A DNA stretch of 64,000 bases from Acetobacter fallax (GCF_011516735.1 NZ_WOSX01000007.1:62001-126000); one strand, 5' to 3'. Positions 1 to 9,180 are shown, numbered from the stretch's first letter. Numbers and translations: made by a program. Notes: generated from the letters alone by a model not told the origin.

Positions 1-796
1 GATCACCCGCATTGATATAGCCCATGCGGAAAGCGACCTCTGCCGGTGAACCCACAAGCATGCCCTGTCGGGACTGAATCGTATGCACGAACTGGCCAGC
101 CTGCATCAGGCTGTCAGGGAGACCTGCATCCAGCCAGGCACAACCGCGACTCAGGCGATCAACATGCAGACTTCCTTCTTCAAGATAGAGCCGGTTGAGA
201 TCCGTAATTTCCAGTTCACCACGTGGCGAGGGTTTGACCTGGCGAGCAAACTCCATGACGCGGTTATCATAGAAATACAGTCCGGTAATCGCCCAGTTTG
301 ATACGGGATGCTTCGGTTTTTCGTCGACTGACAGTGCTTTTCCTGTTTCGTCGAAGCTGACAACGCCATAGCGCTCAGGGTCGCGTACCTGATAGGCAAA
401 GACTGTAGCCCCTTTCGGGCGCGTCGCCGCAGCACGCAGCAATACTGACAGATGATCGGCAAAGATGAGATTGTCGCCGAGCACAAGCGCGCAGGGGCAA
501 CCATCAATCCAGTCACCTGCGATCAGGAACGCCTGTGCGATGCCATCCGGGCTCGGTTGCTCGCGATATTCAAACCGAACCCCAAACTGTGAGCCATCTC
601 CCAGCAGACGCCTGAACTGCGGCAGATCCGCCGGCGTCGAGATGATCATAATATCCCGGATTCCGGCGAGCATCAGCGTCGTCAGAGGATAATAAATCAT
701 CGGCTTGTCATAGACAGGAAGAAGCTGCTTGCTGGCCGCCAGAGTCATCGGATAGAGGCGTGTCCCCGATCCTCCAGCCAGCAGAATGCCCTTCAT
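1..796 (-). CDS. rfbA: Glucose-1-phosphate thymidylyltransferase RmlA, 3' end cut by window edge
   Basis: This enzyme couples dTTP and glucose-1-phosphate to dTDP-glucose, the first step of dTDP-rhamnose synthesis in the cytoplasm. The N-terminus reads [16 protein letters not shown], the nucleotide-binding signature, followed by the [10 protein letters not shown] segment typical of RmlA. About 265 codons are visible; the family is about 290 residues, so only a short C-terminal piece is missing. It lies 27 bp downstream of rmlB on the same strand and is probably cotranscribed. The ATG at 796 has only a weak GAG-type ribosome site. The gap to rmlB holds a run of nine C that affects an alternative upstream start (see findings). 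Confidence 0.93.
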   Translation of the reverse strand, partial: MKGILLAGGSGTRLYPMTLAASKQLLPVYDKPMIYYPLTTLMLAGIRDIMIISTPADLPQFRRLLGDGSQFGVRFEYREQPSPDGIAQAFLIAGDWIDGCPCALVLGDNLIFADHLSVLLRAAATRPKGATVFAYQVRDPERYGVVSFDETGKALSVDEKPKHPVSNWAITGLYFYDNRVMEFARQVKPSPRGELEITDLNRLYLEEGSLHVDRLSRGCAWLDAGLPDSLMQAGQFVHTIQSRQGMLVGSPAEVAFRMGYINAGD

Positions 797-823
797 GTTC
801 GTCTCGACGGGGGGGGGTCTTAC

Positions 824-1906
824 TCATTTCGCGTCAGTTCCGGATGTTGTTGTCGTTGTCTGACCGAGACGTTCACCGGTATACCGGCGCGCACGGATGG
901 ATTCCCACCATGAACGGTTGTCGAGATACCACTGAACTGTGCGGCGGATACCTGACTCGAAGTTGTGCTTCGCTTTCCAGCCCAATGCTGTTTCCGCATG
1001 AGTAGGGTCGATTTCGTATTTGAAGTCGTGTCCCGGACGATCTGGCACAAATCGGATCAGGCGCTCGCGGGGGCCTTTCGGATCAGGCGAAAGTTCGTCG
1101 AGAATCTGGCAGATGGTCCTGACGACTTCGAGGTTCGTGCGCGGCTGGCGGGCGCCGATCGCGTAAGTCTCGCCTGGCTGACCGATCTCAACGGCTTTGA
1201 CGAGTGCCTCTGCGTGGTCTTCGACGAAAAGCCAGTCGCGAATATTCTCGCCTTTTCCGTAAACCGGCAGTTCCTTGCCTTCGATGGCATTGATCGTTAC
1301 CAGCGGAATAAGCTTCTCGGGGAAATGCCAGATCCCGTAATTGTTTGTGGTGTTGGTGACGAAGGTTGGCAGGCCGTAAGTATGATACCAGGCACGAACA
1401 AGATGGTCGGAAGATGCCTTGGAGGCTGAATACGGACTGCGCGGATCGTAAGGTGTGGTCTCTGTGAATGGCGGGTCGCTCGGTTCCAGAGCCCCGAATA
1501 CTTCATCCGTGGAGATATGATGGAACCGGAAAGCTTTGCGCGCGACTTCATCCAGTGTCTGCCAGTAGGTTCGCGCTGCCTCAAGCAGCGTGTAAGTCCC
1601 GACGACATTGGTCTGGATAAAAATGCCCGGGCCATCAATGGAGCGGTCCACATGGCTCTCTGCCGCGAGGTGCATGACCGCATCCGGGCGGAAGGAGTCG
1701 AAGAGCTTTGCCAGGGCAGGCCCGTCGGTGATGTTCACTTCGGCGAACTGGTACCGGTCCGATGAAGCGGCACTTTGTACCGTTTCCGGGGAAGCTGCGT
1801 AAGTCATGCAGTCCACATTCAGAACCGAGTGATCAGTGGCACCAATCAGGTGACGCACTACGGCGGATCCAATGAATCCACATCCACCGGTCAAAAGAAT
1901 ACGCAT
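824..1906 (-). CDS. rfbB: dTDP-glucose 4,6-dehydratase RmlB
   Basis: This is the second enzyme of dTDP-rhamnose synthesis, converting dTDP-glucose to the 4-keto-6-deoxy sugar. The 360-residue product starts [17 protein letters not shown], the Rossmann NAD-binding loop of extended short-chain dehydrogenases. It carries the D-E-V-F-G segment near residue 135 and the catalytic YSASK motif (Tyr-x-x-x-Lys). Length fits the family. The frame is open for 28 more codons upstream, but the ATG at 1906 gives the conserved N-terminus directly. It is first of the visible leftward pair with rmlA. A divergent gene starts at about 2078, so promoters for both should lie in the 170 bp between. Confidence 0.95.
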   Translation of the reverse strand: MRILLTGGCGFIGSAVVRHLIGATDHSVLNVDCMTYAASPETVQSAASSDRYQFAEVNITDGPALAKLFDSFRPDAVMHLAAESHVDRSIDGPGIFIQTNVVGTYTLLEAARTYWQTLDEVARKAFRFHHISTDEVFGALEPSDPPFTETTPYDPRSPYSASKASSDHLVRAWYHTYGLPTFVTNTTNNYGIWHFPEKLIPLVTINAIEGKELPVYGKGENIRDWLFVEDHAEALVKAVEIGQPGETYAIGARQPRTNLEVVRTICQILDELSPDPKGPRERLIRFVPDRPGHDFKYEIDPTHAETALGWKAKHNFESGIRRTVQWYLDNRSWWESIRARRYTGERLGQTTTTTSGTDAK

Positions 1907-2077
1907 CAATCCATCCCGTTTCGAAGGCCCGGAAGGGCTACAATTTGCGTATAGCCGAGTGCGGGTCCGATCACTAGCAAGCACTTTCATATTGATTGAA
2001 GAGCGCCGCGTCGTGCGCCTTATTTAACCGCGACCGGTGCGGAGTTAATGTTTATTTAACGGAAAATGGAAGCATTC

Positions 2078-4273
2078 ATGTTGGCAGGCGCCCCCGGTAA
2101 GGCTCTTTTTCAGGGCTCCGAGCGACCAGATCTGCAGGTTATCGCAGCTCAGCGTATTATTCGTCTCGTTTCAAAAGTCACAGCTACTTTCCGTATCAGG
2201 TCTGATGGGACGATTGACATCGGTGATGCTGCAATATGCCGGAACGATGCGCGCTATCAGGCATTTGTCGTCAGACACGCTCTCGAACTGGCGACCCTGC
2301 TTGATGTGGGGCAGCAGCTGTCTCCGGAGCGGGCAATGCCGCGAGCGAGTTTTGCAGCAGCGCGAACTGCTGCTCTGTTTTGTGGTCTGGATGCAGTTCT
2401 TCCGGGCGATGACGTCTGGCGGCCAGACTGGCTCGGCCCCATGAGCAGTGACGTACCTCCCGAAGCGTCCGTGATCGGCGAAGTCTGGCCCATATTGCGG
2501 GTTTTTCTTCCTGTACCTTCAGAAGTGACAGAGCATCTCTCAACCACTGATCTTGAGGATCTCAGGGAGTGGCTTGCCCGCTCCTGGGCATTTATCGGGC
2601 CTGCCGAGACGCTTATGGCCGCAGGTGGTGACGCAAGACTCATGGTCAATCCGCACACGGGCCTGAATCATTATGGCTGTTCGCATCGCCCCAGACCATG
2701 GGCGGTCACGTTCGCATCTTCAACAGCGTCTTCCGTATCGGAGCGTGGATTTTCCGGTGCCGAAAAGGCCCGCCAGCGTTTACAGCACGCGCTCCTTTGC
2801 GATGACAGTAAGGGTCTTTGCGCGACGCTTGCCGGTGAGGTGCGTGCTTTCCTGGCCGTGTATTTCGGGTTGTCACCTGAGGAAGGGATCGTGCTTGCAC
2901 CTTCAGGTACGGATTGTGAACTCGCCGCTCTGGCCATCTCGTTGCTTGGGGCCGGCGGGAAAGCACTCACCAATATTCTGATTGCACCCGATGAAACGGG
3001 CAGCGGTGTGCCTCTCGCTGCTGCGGGGCGCCACTTTGCCGATGATACTGCCCGTCGGTCGAAGGTTTCGCGCGGCCAGATGATTAATGGTTTTGATGGA
3101 CCATGCTCTGGCGACGGCGAAGCTTATATCCAGGTCGAGGACGTGAGGCTGCGGGATACAGAAGGAGAGGCTGTTGCGTCCGACATCCTGGCGAGGCATT
3201 GCCGGGAACGGATTTCCGATGCGATTGCACGAGGGCGTCACGTGCTTCTGCATCAGCTTGATCTGTCGAAAACAGGCCTTCTGGCACCGACAGAGGAGAT
3301 TCTCGAAGCCTTCGCGGACGAATTCGGTAATGCGGTCGATATTGTCGTTGACGCCTGCCAGGATCGTGTGACGCCGGAGCGTGTCGGGGGGTGGGTAGCC
3401 AGCGGTCGTGCCGTCATGATTACCGGATCCAAGTTTGTGACCGGTCCACCATTTTGTGGTGCATTGCTGCTTCCCGCGCAATGGCGCGAGAGACTGAATT
3501 GCGGATATCTGCCGGGAGGCCTGCGCGACTACGCGGGCCAGAACGAATGGCCGGATTGCGCAGCCACCCGGTATCTGCCGGATGATGCGAATTATGGGCT
3601 GATTCTCAGATGGCATGCAGCCATGGCCGAAATGGAGGCTTTCAAAGCTGTTCCGGCTAAGGAGACACGGGCGCGGCTTGAGCGATTTCTGGAGGCGGCA
3701 CGCGATGCGCTGATATCCTGTGACGACATAGCGTTGCTTGAAACGCCGGACCCAGTGAGACCCGCCCTGCCTGGTGCCTGGGATGGCATGACCACAATCC
3801 TCAGCTTTCTTGTCAAAGCGCCGGATTTAACCATGCACGAAACAGGAAGTGAGGGCTTTAAGCCTTTCGGACTTGCGGATGCGCGTCGTCTTTATCACTG
3901 GCTGAATGCGGATCTTAGTCGGATTTTTTCAGCAGATGAGCCCGAACGGATCAGCGGGCTGGCAAAGCGGTTGTGTCACATTGGCCAGCCGGTTGCCGTT
4001 CCATCCGCAATCCTCGGCGGCGCCTGTGCCGGCGCACTGAGAATCTCAGTTGGTGCCCGTCTCGTGTCCGGAGAACCCTCACATGAGGGAATGGATACCG
4101 ACCTGCGTCTTGAGCGTGAAATCGCCGATGTGCGTGAGGTCATCGCAAAAATCAGCCTGATCAGGCGGCACTGGGATCGCATTCGGGCAGTCGACCCTCT
4201 GCCGACCTATGCGCCACTGCCGGATGCTGATGATGTGGAAGATAATATCATGAAACAAAATGGAGATTTCTGA
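2078..4273 (+). CDS. Large PLP-fold (fold type I) protein of unknown substrate
   Basis: The product is about 731 residues. The middle third looks like a fold type I pyridoxal-phosphate enzyme: a G-T-D segment near residue 277 (cofactor phosphate contact), V-V-D-A-C-Q-D near 423 (Asp for the pyridine nitrogen) and T-G-S-K-F near 451 (candidate Schiff-base Lys). The N-terminal 200 residues and C-terminal part match nothing I recognise. Start: an ATG at 2066 is in frame, but the ATG at 2078 has a GGAAG ribosome site 5 nt upstream and is preferred. The stop overlaps the next start (TGATG), so it is translationally coupled to a histidine phosphatase. I infer a two-gene pathway but cannot name the substrate. 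Confidence 0.7.
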   Translation: MLAGAPGKALFQGSERPDLQVIAAQRIIRLVSKVTATFRIRSDGTIDIGDAAICRNDARYQAFVVRHALELATLLDVGQQLSPERAMPRASFAAARTAALFCGLDAVLPGDDVWRPDWLGPMSSDVPPEASVIGEVWPILRVFLPVPSEVTEHLSTTDLEDLREWLARSWAFIGPAETLMAAGGDARLMVNPHTGLNHYGCSHRPRPWAVTFASSTASSVSERGFSGAEKARQRLQHALLCDDSKGLCATLAGEVRAFLAVYFGLSPEEGIVLAPSGTDCELAALAISLLGAGGKALTNILIAPDETGSGVPLAAAGRHFADDTARRSKVSRGQMINGFDGPCSGDGEAYIQVEDVRLRDTEGEAVASDILARHCRERISDAIARGRHVLLHQLDLSKTGLLAPTEEILEAFADEFGNAVDIVVDACQDRVTPERVGGWVASGRAVMITGSKFVTGPPFCGALLLPAQWRERLNCGYLPGGLRDYAGQNEWPDCAATRYLPDDANYGLILRWHAAMAEMEAFKAVPAKETRARLERFLEAARDALISCDDIALLETPDPVRPALPGAWDGMTTILSFLVKAPDLTMHETGSEGFKPFGLADARRLYHWLNADLSRIFSADEPERISGLAKRLCHIGQPVAVPSAILGGACAGALRISVGARLVSGEPSHEGMDTDLRLEREIADVREVIAKISLIRRHWDRIRAVDPLPTYAPLPDADDVEDNIMKQNGDF

Positions 4274-4971
4274 TGGTAGCCGTGACATCCGGACTGATTC
4301 CTGAAGGACAGAAGAATCACGGCAATTTTCTGGATGCGCCGAAACTGGAATCAGGTATCACGCGTTTCTGGCTCATCCGCCACGCTCTGGTTGAGCAAAA
4401 CGCCCGGGCAATGCTCTACGGTACCATGGATGTGCCGCTATGTCCTGAAAGCCTGGTTGCACAGCAACCAATGTATAATGCCTTGGCCCGTCGTTTACCA
4501 TCAGACGCTCTGTGGTTTGTCTCGCCTCTGATCCGCACGCGGCGAACCGCACAGGCAATTCAGAACGCGGGTTATGGTGCGCGGGGCCTGACAGTTGAAC
4601 CGGATATGGTTGAGCAGGATCTGGGTGAATGGCAGGGGTTGCCACATGGCGATCTCCCTGGAAAACTACAGATGCCTCCACATCAGTTCTGGCCCCTCTC
4701 GGGAAATGAATGCCCGCCGGGTGGTGAGAGCATGATGACGGTCTGTTCGCGCGTCGGGGCCGCACTGAGTCGGCTGGCCAGAGATAATGCATCACGGGAC
4801 ATGGTTCTCGTCAGTCATGGCGGAGCGATACGAGCCGCGCTGGCGCATGCTCTGAAAATCACACCGGATACAGCACTCCATTTTTCGATCCAGAATCTTT
4901 CTCTCACGATTCTCGAGTGTCACGATGGTGCCTGGCGTGTCGTTACAGTGAATGAATTGCCAGGAATCTGA
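4273..4971 (+). CDS. Histidine phosphatase family protein
   Basis: The 232-residue product is a member of the phosphoglycerate-mutase/histidine phosphatase superfamily. It has L-I-R-H-A at residues 34-38 (the R-H motif with the phospho-accepting His37), an acidic E-Q-D-L-G-E-W-Q segment near residue 115, and L-V-S-H-G-G-A-I-R near residue 178 carrying the second catalytic His. The first 30 residues form a short extension before the core. The start overlaps the stop of the preceding PLP-fold gene, so the two are coupled. The family acts on many phosphorylated small molecules; the substrate here is not evident. It is followed by 131 bp and a tRNA gene. Confidence 0.85.
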   Translation: MVAVTSGLIPEGQKNHGNFLDAPKLESGITRFWLIRHALVEQNARAMLYGTMDVPLCPESLVAQQPMYNALARRLPSDALWFVSPLIRTRRTAQAIQNAGYGARGLTVEPDMVEQDLGEWQGLPHGDLPGKLQMPPHQFWPLSGNECPPGGESMMTVCSRVGAALSRLARDNASRDMVLVSHGGAIRAALAHALKITPDTALHFSIQNLSLTILECHDGAWRVVTVNELPGI

Positions 4972-5102
4972 GGGTTTTCCAGTGTTTTTCGCAAGCTGTG
5001 CAGAGCGTCTGGACAGGGTGATATTTTTTCAGCTGATAAAATACGTTTTGTCCCTTGCGCCTTCGGAAAGTCTGATCTAAACGAGCCCTCGTCGAACAGG
5101 AC

Positions 5103-5177
5103 GCGGGCGTAGCTCAGGGGTAGAGCACAACCTTGCCAAGGTTGGGGTCGTGGGTTCGAATCCCATCGCCCGCTCCA
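5103..5177 (+). tRNA. tRNA-Gly (anticodon GCC)
   Basis: A full cloverleaf can be drawn: acceptor stem GCGGGCG pairing with CGCCCGC, a D arm with AGCTCAGGGGTAGAGC, anticodon stem CAACC/GGTTG with loop TTGCCAA (anticodon GCC at 5135-5137), T arm with GGTTCGAATCC, and an encoded CCA. The 3' end faces the conjugative element, as expected for a tRNA used as an integration site. The reverse frame across it gives the well-known false peptide GIRTHDPNLG. Confidence 0.97.
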
Positions 5178-5195
5178 GATTTTCCAAGGAAAATC
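5178..5195 (+). other. Perfect hairpin directly after tRNA-Gly
   Basis: An 8-bp stem (GATTTTCC pairing with GGAAAATC, AA loop) begins at the first base after the encoded CCA. It may help 3' processing of the tRNA or mark the crossover region if the tRNA is the attachment site. It has no T-run of its own. Confidence 0.5.
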
Positions 5196-5207
5196 AGGCG
5201 GTTAAAG

Positions 5208-5230
5208 ACGTTCCTTCGGGACCGTTTTTT
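5208..5230 (+). terminator. Rho-independent terminator after tRNA-Gly
   Basis: A stem with one mismatch and a UUCG tetraloop (CGTTCC-TTCG-GGACCG) is followed directly by six T. This is a standard intrinsic terminator shape and sits 30 bp after the tRNA. Confidence 0.8.
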
Positions 5231-5418
5231 GTTTACAGTGTGCCGTAGCACAGGAATGTAAGCATTTTGTAAGCAGCCCGGAGCAAATCGGGGGTGGCTA
5301 CGGCGTAGCGTGCCGAATCCCGTGGCACACATCGTCAGGATGTTCGGGCGGGTGATGTTCATAAGTAGAACAGCGCTCTTGAACGAGATGCCGGCTAACA
5401 AGAGTATGGCAAAGGCCG

Positions 5419-6051
5419 TCATGCCTGTGCTCCTGGCCGTTTCGCGATGCTCGTGACCCATGCATGCAGGGCGGAGGCCTCGTCTGGCAATGCCAGCTTC
5501 AGTCGGCTACGGGCGAAATCCAGCGTGACGAACGCGGTGATGTCAGCGATCGAGAAGGCATTGCCCGCGACATAGGGTACATCGCGCAGCCGGGTGTCCA
5601 GATCGGCCATGAAATCGGCCAGCCTCTGACGGCCGCGCGCGGTAAGCTCGGGGATTTGCGCATAGCCGTGTGGTCCGACCAGTGCGCGGCCCGACAGTCC
5701 CGGCAGGCTGTTCCGTACGGCTTCCATCGCGGCAAGATAGCCGTCGATCTCCATGCGCCGGTCCCACATGCCGATGATGGCGCGTTGTTCTCGCGTCGCG
5801 CCCATCAGAGGGGGATCGGGATGCAACTCCTCCAGATAACGGCAGATGACGGGCACCTCGCTGATCGCGGTGCCGTCGTCCAGTTCCAGGACGGGAACGG
5901 TGCAGGAGGGGTTAAGGAGGCGGAACGTGGGCGCGAACTGCTCGTGCTTCGCCAGATCAACTGTAACGATAGGAATCGTCAGCCCTTTCTCGGCGATGAA
6001 GAAGCGCACACGCCGTGGATTGGGGGCGGTGGGGTAGTCGTAAAGCTTCAT
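5419..6051 (-). CDS. Glutathione S-transferase family protein
   Basis: The product (210 residues) starts MKLYDYPTAPNPRRVRFFIA, a thioredoxin-fold N-terminal GST domain, with the conserved V-P-V-L-E-L-D-D-G segment (cis-Pro and glutathione contact) around residue 50 and S-E-V-P-V-I-C-R-Y-L-E just after. The C-terminal all-helical domain includes F-S-I-A-D-I-T-A, the usual N-capping/hydrophobic staple region. The ATG at 6051 is chosen because upstream codons do not match the family. It overlaps the stop of the upstream SRPBCC-like gene by 4 bp, so the two are coupled. It probably handles an electrophilic compound under control of the divergent LysR gene. Confidence 0.9.
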   Translation of the reverse strand: MKLYDYPTAPNPRRVRFFIAEKGLTIPIVTVDLAKHEQFAPTFRLLNPSCTVPVLELDDGTAISEVPVICRYLEELHPDPPLMGATREQRAIIGMWDRRMEIDGYLAAMEAVRNSLPGLSGRALVGPHGYAQIPELTARGRQRLADFMADLDTRLRDVPYVAGNAFSIADITAFVTLDFARSRLKLALPDEASALHAWVTSIAKRPGAQA

Positions 6052-6617
6052 GGCAATGCTGCGCGCGGGTGATGAGAGGGCGGAGACTCCGACTGTTCCC
6101 GGATGGTCGCGAGCATGCGGCGGCGGATCAGGCCGCTGACCGGGCGGATCAGATACCAATAGGGCGTGAAGCGACGCCTGGCCCGGTCCATGGCGCAAAA
6201 CACGCGGGTTTCCGTCACCAGCAACTGGGTACCGTGTGGTCCCGGCTGGATGGAGAAGCCCAGAGCGAGCTTGCAGACGTCATCATGGCAAGGGGTGAGA
6301 AAAGCGTCCGTTGTGGGAATGTCGCACAATCCGTAATCCGCCCGCCAGAACGCGCCGACGAGGCCGTAGACCAGGGCGGCATCGCCTCGCCGTTCCAGCA
6401 GCGTGAAGTCGGTGAGGTCCAGATTCCGTTGCCGCGCATGGCCTAACAGCCGGGCGGGCATTTCGCGCAGGCGGATGGCGGCACGAACCAGCGGATCGTC
6501 CTGATTCCGCCATGCAGCCACCGCGTTCATGATGCGACTGGCCGGGGCGGAGATATCGACACTGTGTCGCTCGCTGAAATCGAAGCGCGGGATGAATTCG
6601 TCCAATAGGTTCATCAT
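6048..6617 (-). CDS. SRPBCC-like hypothetical protein
   Basis: This is a 189-residue protein with no signal peptide. It starts MMNLLDEFIPRFDFSERHSV and has an internal pattern (two aromatic-rich beta segments around G-L-V-G-A-F-W and L-A-L-G-F-S, then a basic C-terminal helix with R-A-R-R-R-F) like the small START/SRPBCC ligand-binding proteins found next to oxidoreductases or GSTs. No catalytic motif is seen. It is the first gene of a two-gene leftward operon with the GST, overlapping it by 4 bp. Function is unknown; a hydrophobic ligand pocket is a guess from the family resemblance. Confidence 0.6.
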   Translation of the reverse strand: MMNLLDEFIPRFDFSERHSVDISAPASRIMNAVAAWRNQDDPLVRAAIRLREMPARLLGHARQRNLDLTDFTLLERRGDAALVYGLVGAFWRADYGLCDIPTTDAFLTPCHDDVCKLALGFSIQPGPHGTQLLVTETRVFCAMDRARRRFTPYWYLIRPVSGLIRRRMLATIREQSESPPSHHPRAALP

Positions 6618-6750
6618 GCTTCCATTTCTCTTCGGCGAGGTGGTACATTAGCGCACTATGCCACAAGAGCATTTTGCACCGCAGCGCGGATATTGCGATG
6701 GCTTCATGGCGAAGGCAGAGAGTAACGTCATAATATATCGTGAACGAATT

Positions 6751-6775
6751 ATTGTTGCAGACTTGAAAGCACAAT
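6751..6775. promoter_or_regulatory. Candidate LysR operator in divergent promoter
   Basis: ATTGT and ACAAT form an inverted repeat with a 15-bp spacer in the 214-bp gap between the SRPBCC/GST operon and lysR. Such long interrupted dyads (containing T-N11-A) are typical LysR sites. The surrounding 60 bp are clearly more AT-rich than the flanking genes. Confidence 0.4.
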
Positions 6776-6831
6776 GACTGGATTTTGGCAGGTCATGCCG
6801 AAGGTCTTCAAAAAATCGGGATAGACAGAAA

Positions 6832-7758
6832 ATGTCGGTTCGGCGACCACCTCTCGATCTGCGGGAATTGCTGTTCGTGCGTGTCATCGCGAGGGAGGGA
6901 AGTATCCATGGAGCCGCACGGGCGCTGGGAGGCAAACAATCTGCCGTAAGCCGGTCCTTGCGGTTACTGGAAGAGCGACTTGGCGTCTCCCTTTTTCGAC
7001 GCACGTCGAGCGGTGCCCGGCTCACCCCGGCGGGAGTTGCCTTTCTGCGAGAGGCTGAGAAGTTGCTCGATGGAACAGTCGGACTGTACGAGCGCACGCG
7101 GCGTTGGAGCCGGGGCGAGACCGGCGTCATCTCCGTGGGCGTCCAGGGCAGCATCCCACCCGGCCGGATCTCGGCGATACTGGAGTCGTACAGCCTTGCG
7201 CAACCCGGTATCTCCTTCACTTATCGGGATAATGCGAAAAAAGAACTGTTCCAGGCCCTGGAACAGGAGGAGATCGACCTCGCGATAATGACGCTGCCCC
7301 TGCCCGGCAGCATGGTGGCCACCGTCCCGCTCTGGAGCGATCGTGTCGTTGCGATCATGTCGGCCGAACATCCGATCGCACAGGTCGGAACCGCGTCATG
7401 GGCTGAGTTGCATGATGGAATCTTTCTGATCGGCAAGGATGATACCGGCGAGGAACTGCTCGCGCTCTTGATGCGCAAGATGCGGCAGGCGGGATTCGTG
7501 CCGGTGACACGTCAGGAGGCGGTCAGAAGCCTGCGGGTCGTCGCATTGGCAGCGAATGGCAGCGGCATCGCTCTGTTGCCGGATGCCTGGCTGGGTTTTC
7601 TGCCCGCTGCCATCCGGGAGCGGATCGCGGTAGTGGAAGTCATCGACGGGGACGGATTTTCCCACTTCGCCTATGGCGCGGCTTGGCATCGTGAGCGCTG
7701 CCCACCGGCCGCGAGGACAGTCATCCGTTTTCTGGAGCAGCAGGCGACTGCGTTTTAA
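6832..7758 (+). CDS. LysR family transcriptional regulator
   Basis: The 308-residue product has an N-terminal winged helix-turn-helix (residues about 8-66; G-S-I-H-G-A-A-R-A-L-G-G-K-Q-S-A-V-S-R-S is the classic LysR helix pair) and a C-terminal substrate-binding domain starting near residue 92. It is transcribed away from the SRPBCC/GST operon and is likely to regulate it. Its last 38 bp overlap, on the opposite strand, the end of the DUF2274 gene that closes the trb operon, so transcription from the two sides converges. The co-inducer is unknown. Confidence 0.93.
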   Translation: MSVRRPPLDLRELLFVRVIAREGSIHGAARALGGKQSAVSRSLRLLEERLGVSLFRRTSSGARLTPAGVAFLREAEKLLDGTVGLYERTRRWSRGETGVISVGVQGSIPPGRISAILESYSLAQPGISFTYRDNAKKELFQALEQEEIDLAIMTLPLPGSMVATVPLWSDRVVAIMSAEHPIAQVGTASWAELHDGIFLIGKDDTGEELLALLMRKMRQAGFVPVTRQEAVRSLRVVALAANGSGIALLPDAWLGFLPAAIRERIAVVEVIDGDGFSHFAYGAAWHRERCPPAARTVIRFLEQQATAF

Positions 7759-7981
7759 CGGGTGCCCGCCGTGGCTCCTGCCGGAGCTTTCGGAACGCGC
7801 GGTCGGAGGTGATAAAGCCACGGATCATGTGCGGTACGAGACGGGCCGGATCGACGGACTGGCCGTTCTGGCTGACCAGGGCAGCATAAGCGACGAGATC
7901 GCGATGCAGGTCCGCAGGCAGGTCCACGGTGACACGGACCGGCTTCTCGTCGGGAATTTCGGTGATGCGCAGCTTCGTCAT
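7721..7981 (-). CDS. DUF2274 domain protein, last gene of trb operon
   Basis: This is an 86-residue protein, MTKLRITEIPDEKPVRVTVD at the start, matching the small DUF2274 family usually found directly after trbI. The P-V-R-V-T-V-D-L-P-A-D-L-H-R-D-L pattern near residue 14 resembles a ribbon-helix-helix DNA-binding fold, so an autoregulatory or partition-like role is possible but unproven. It overlaps trbI by 4 bp (ATGA), and its 3' end runs 38 bp into lysR on the other strand. Confidence 0.8.
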   Translation of the reverse strand: MTKLRITEIPDEKPVRVTVDLPADLHRDLVAYAALVSQNGQSVDPARLVPHMIRGFITSDRAFRKLRQEPRRAPVKTQSPAAPENG

Positions 7982-9180
7982 GGAGCCGGTTCCTTTGGGT
8001 GCCAGGGTTTCAGGACAAGGTCGCGATTCAGGATAAGCGTGAACGGCAGGCCCGGGCGGTCTGTCAGCGTCGGCTGAATATTCAGGCTGCGATCAATCAG
8101 CCGGTTGCCGACCATAGAAAACCCGTTGCTCGCGCCGGAGCGGATGGCCTGCATCAGGTTGTTCTCGTTCCATGACGTCCCGGCCTCGGAGCCCACGCTG
8201 AGGAGGGTCGTGACGAGGGCCGCCTTGAACAGTTGCCCCCAATGATTGTTCACCTCATCGGACAGGCCAGACTGGCCGATGGCGTCGCCACCGGGCAGCT
8301 TTTCCAGGACGAGGCTTTCGCCATTCGGATAGATCAGCCGCGTCCAGATGATCTGGGTGCGCTGCTGCCCGAAGGAAATGCCGCTGTTATAGGCTCCGAA
8401 CAGGGTGCTACCCTGCGGGACGAGCAAGAACCGGCCTGTCGGACTGTCATAGACGTTCTGGGTCACATGCCCCACGATCTGGCCGGGCAGATCGGAACTG
8501 ATCTTCGTGTTCAGCGCGCCGGCAATGACGGTCCCGGCCTGGAGCATATAGGGCGAGGCGGGAGATACGATCCGGTCCGGGCTGACCGTCGCGCGATCCG
8601 GCTGACCTGCCAGAAAGGCGCGATTGCCGGTCTGCTGGTCGGGGCCGGTCGGTGATGCCTGTGCTCCGGGAGCGGTGGCCATGACCGGAATCGTCTGCGC
8701 AGCCTGGCCCTCCCGCGCCTCGATCTGCGCGAAGAGCCTGCTGGTGCGTGCCGCCTCGATCTCCTGATCGCCACGCCGGTCTCCCATGCCGGAAACCGGT
8801 CCCGCGCGACCGTTCCGCTGTGCATCGAGGATCGGCTTGCCGAGATCGCCGGGCAAAGGCGGCCCGAGTTTCGGGGTGGCGGTATAGTCATTGGGGAGTG
8901 CGGCCAGCCCGTCGGCCGAGGGGCGGGTGTCGGTGTCCTGTGCCCCCTGGAGCGGCCCCTTCTGCGCACCATTTTGCAGCGCGTAGCCCAGCGCAAGACC
9001 GATCGCGAGCATCCCCGCACCACCCAGCGTCCAGATGACGGGGCGCGAGAGCCGGACCACCGGCGGACGCTGCGCGCGCAGCCGCAGATCGGGAGAGGGC
9101 GGCGGGGATGATGGTCCTGTTCCGCTTCCGCTTGTGGTGGCTCCCGTATTCCCTTCCGGGCGCTCTTCCGCGCCGCTCAT
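7978..9180 (-). CDS. trbI: TrbI/VirB10 conjugal transfer protein
   Basis: TrbI is the VirB10-type core-complex protein that links inner and outer membranes of the type IV secretion channel. The 400-residue product has a short cytoplasmic proline-rich N-terminus, one transmembrane segment at about residues 48-68 (V-I-W-T-L-G-G-A-G-M-L-A-I-G), a flexible Pro/Gln-rich linker and a C-terminal VirB10 beta-barrel domain from about residue 210 (L-Q-A-G-T-V-I-A-G-A-L onward, ending with L-I-L-N-R-D-L-V-L). Start and stop overlap neighbours by 4 bp, so it is coupled with trbG upstream and DUF2274 downstream. Confidence 0.95.
   Translation of the reverse strand: MSGAEERPEGNTGATTSGSGTGPSSPPPSPDLRLRAQRPPVVRLSRPVIWTLGGAGMLAIGLALGYALQNGAQKGPLQGAQDTDTRPSADGLAALPNDYTATPKLGPPLPGDLGKPILDAQRNGRAGPVSGMGDRRGDQEIEAARTSRLFAQIEAREGQAAQTIPVMATAPGAQASPTGPDQQTGNRAFLAGQPDRATVSPDRIVSPASPYMLQAGTVIAGALNTKISSDLPGQIVGHVTQNVYDSPTGRFLLVPQGSTLFGAYNSGISFGQQRTQIIWTRLIYPNGESLVLEKLPGGDAIGQSGLSDEVNNHWGQLFKAALVTTLLSVGSEAGTSWNENNLMQAIRSGASNGFSMVGNRLIDRSLNIQPTLTDRPGLPFTLILNRDLVLKPWHPKEPAP

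Noticed and set aside
5114-5461. Leftward open frame crossing tRNA-Gly, containing GIRTHDPNLG
   Set aside because: This peptide is the known false translation of a tRNA gene and its flank; no ribosome site or protein similarity.
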